DNA of 32,824 nt from NCBI GenBank assembly GCA_946885545.1, contig CAMPGP010000003.1, positions 1 to 32,824 of the forward strand. The letters run 5' to 3'. Origin of the DNA: an uncultured Altererythrobacter sp. (GTDB lineage Bacteria > Pseudomonadota > Alphaproteobacteria > Sphingomonadales > Sphingomonadaceae). Positions 31,650-32,824 of the stretch are shown here, in pieces. Every line of letters starts with the position of its first letter. Positions within the stretch are counted from its first letter, which is position 1. Both the position numbers and the translations under genes were made by a program. The notes beneath the pieces are model-generated. The model was not told the origin of the DNA. It saw only the letters and a list, made by a program, of their open reading frames with translations, and did no database searches.

Positions 31650-32824
31650 TCAGCTTTCGCCGCTTTCTTCCGCGCCTTCGTTCGCGTCGGCCGCAGGGCC
31701 GGCCGGGCCCTTTTTGGCTGCGGTTTTCTTCGGCTTGCGCTTGGGCTTCGCCTTTGGCGGCGCCGGGGTGAGCTCGAAGGCGGGTTTGGCGTCCTTCACG
31801 CTCACGTGGACCTCGCCCCCGTCGGAGAGCTTGCCGAACAGCAGTTCTTCGGCCAGCGGCTGCTTGATCTTTTCCTGGATCAGGCGGCTCATCGGCCGCG
31901 CGCCGTAGAGGCGGTCGTAGCCCTTGTCCGCCAGCCATTCGCGCGCATCCTTGTCGAACTGGATGTGCACGTTCTGCTCAGCAAGCTGGAGTTCGAGCTG
32001 GAGGATGAACTTGTCCACCACGCGGGCCACGGTGCTCTTGCCGAGGTAGCCGAAGGGCACGATCGCATCGAGGCGGTTGCGGAATTCGGGGGTGAACATC
32101 TTCTTCACCGCCTCTTCGCCCGCATCCTCCTTGCTCACGTCGCCGAAACCGATGCCCTGGCTCGCCATGTCGGCCGCGCCGGCATTGGTGGTCATGATCA
32201 GCACGACGTTGCGGAAGTCGACCGTCTTGCCGTGGTGGTCGGTCAGGCGGCCGTTATCCATCACCTGCAGCAGGATGTTGAACAGGTCGGGGTGCGCCTT
32301 CTCGATCTCGTCGAGCAGCAGCACGCAGTGCGGATGCTGGTCGATCGCATCGGTCAGCAGGCCGCCCTGGTCGTAGCCGACATAGCCCGGAGGCGCGCCG
32401 ATCAGCCGGCTGACCGAGTGGCGCTCCATGTACTCCGACATGTCGAAGCGCTGCAGCTCGATGCCCATGATGCTGGCGAGCTGGCGCGCGACCTCGGTCT
32501 TGCCGACGCCGGTCGGGCCGGTGAACAGGAAGCTGCCGATCGGCTTGTCGGGCTCGCGCAGCCCGGCGCGCGACAGCTTCATCGCCGTCGCCAGCCGGTT
32601 GATCGCATCGTCCTGGCCGAACACCACGCGCTTGAGGTCCTTGTCGAGGCTCTGCAGCGCGGCCTTGTCGTCGGTGCTGACCGACTTGGGCGGAATGCGC
32701 GCCATCGTCGCGACGACCGCCTCGATCTCCTTCGAGGTGATCTTCTTGCGCCGCTTGCTGGGCGGAACGAGCATCTGCATCGCGCCGACCTCGTCGATCA
32801 CGTCGATCGCCTTGTCGGGCAGCT
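31650..32824 (-). CDS. clpA: ATP-dependent Clp protease ATP-binding subunit ClpA, C-terminal part
   Basis: Reading frame is open through the right edge, so the N-terminal part lies outside. Visible are the end of the first AAA+ module (LPDKAIDVIDEVGAM), the second Walker A GPTGVGKTE, the pore-loop and arginine-finger region (ERHSVSRLIGAPPGYVG), and an IGF-type ClpP-binding loop (QGIGFGDV). The protein unfolds substrates for ClpP. After the normal end near KPAFELTPAPP there is a Lys/Pro/Ala-rich tail of about 40 residues ending GAEESGES. It is the right housekeeping border. Confidence 0.95.
   Translation of the reverse strand, partial: LPDKAIDVIDEVGAMQMLVPPSKRRKKITSKEIEAVVATMARIPPKSVSTDDKAALQSLDKDLKRVVFGQDDAINRLATAMKLSRAGLREPDKPIGSFLFTGPTGVGKTEVARQLASIMGIELQRFDMSEYMERHSVSRLIGAPPGYVGYDQGGLLTDAIDQHPHCVLLLDEIEKAHPDLFNILLQVMDNGRLTDHHGKTVDFRNVVLIMTTNAGAADMASQGIGFGDVSKEDAGEEAVKKMFTPEFRNRLDAIVPFGYLGKSTVARVVDKFILQLELQLAEQNVHIQFDKDAREWLADKGYDRLYGARPMSRLIQEKIKQPLAEELLFGKLSDGGEVHVSVKDAKPAFELTPAPPKAKPKRKPKKTAAKKGPAGPAADANEGAEESGES

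Overview
The window is about 32.8 kb of GC-rich, tightly packed bacterial chromosome. Gene content and protein style (DnaJ C-terminal domain, YihY/BrkB, fabI, clpA, alphaproteobacterial-type polysaccharide genes) suggest an alphaproteobacterium, most likely of the Sphingomonadales (Erythrobacter/Sphingomonas-like). This assignment is inference. There is no rRNA, tRNA, CRISPR array or insertion sequence that I can support, and no gene-free stretch longer than about 210 bases.

Layout. (1) 1-2485, plus strand: a left housekeeping flank with the end of a DnaJ-family chaperone gene, a YihY/BrkB membrane protein and the enoyl-ACP reductase fabI. (2) 2498-7741, plus strand: a compact cassette that reads like a RiPP (ribosomally made, modified peptide) locus. 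It has an asparagine-synthetase-like enzyme without the glutaminase cysteine, a 49-residue precursor-like peptide missed by ordinary ORF size cut-offs and preceded by its own promoter-like sequence, an HPr-kinase-like protein, a PqqD-like peptide chaperone, a 2-oxoglutarate/Fe(II) oxygenase and a sulfotransferase. Cyclase-like, precursor, kinase and PqqD genes together recall lasso-peptide loci, but no leader protease or exporter is seen here. (3) 7777-31544: a large Wzx/Wzy-type exopolysaccharide cluster on both strands. It encodes nucleotide-sugar enzymes (two UDP-sugar dehydrogenases, a UDP-xylose-synthase-like decarboxylase, a UDP-glucuronate-4-epimerase-like protein), the initiating phosphoglycosyltransferase, five GT4-type glycosyltransferases, a Wzx flippase, two different Wzy/ligase-like membrane proteins, a Wza-like outer-membrane lipoprotein, a Wzc-like tyrosine autokinase, and decorating enzymes (two further sulfotransferases, a hexapeptide acyltransferase, a methyltransferase). 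(4) 31650-32824, minus strand: the right housekeeping flank, the C-terminal part of clpA.

How the genes work together (inference from families): the PHPT enzyme loads the first sugar onto undecaprenyl phosphate, the GT4 enzymes extend the repeat unit using UDP-uronic acids and UDP-pentose made by the dehydrogenases, epimerase and decarboxylase, and sulfo, acyl and methyl groups are added. Wzx flips the unit, a Wzy-like protein polymerises it, and Wzc/Wza control length and export. Three sulfotransferases in one window argue for a sulfated product.

The points most worth following up are the RiPP-like cassette placed between fabI and the polysaccharide genes, the tiny acidic precursor with a lasso-like leader motif and a C-terminal serine, and a sharp GC break inside the flippase gene near 25740 that looks like the edge of a recombined, lower-GC segment (about 23.8-25.74 kb).
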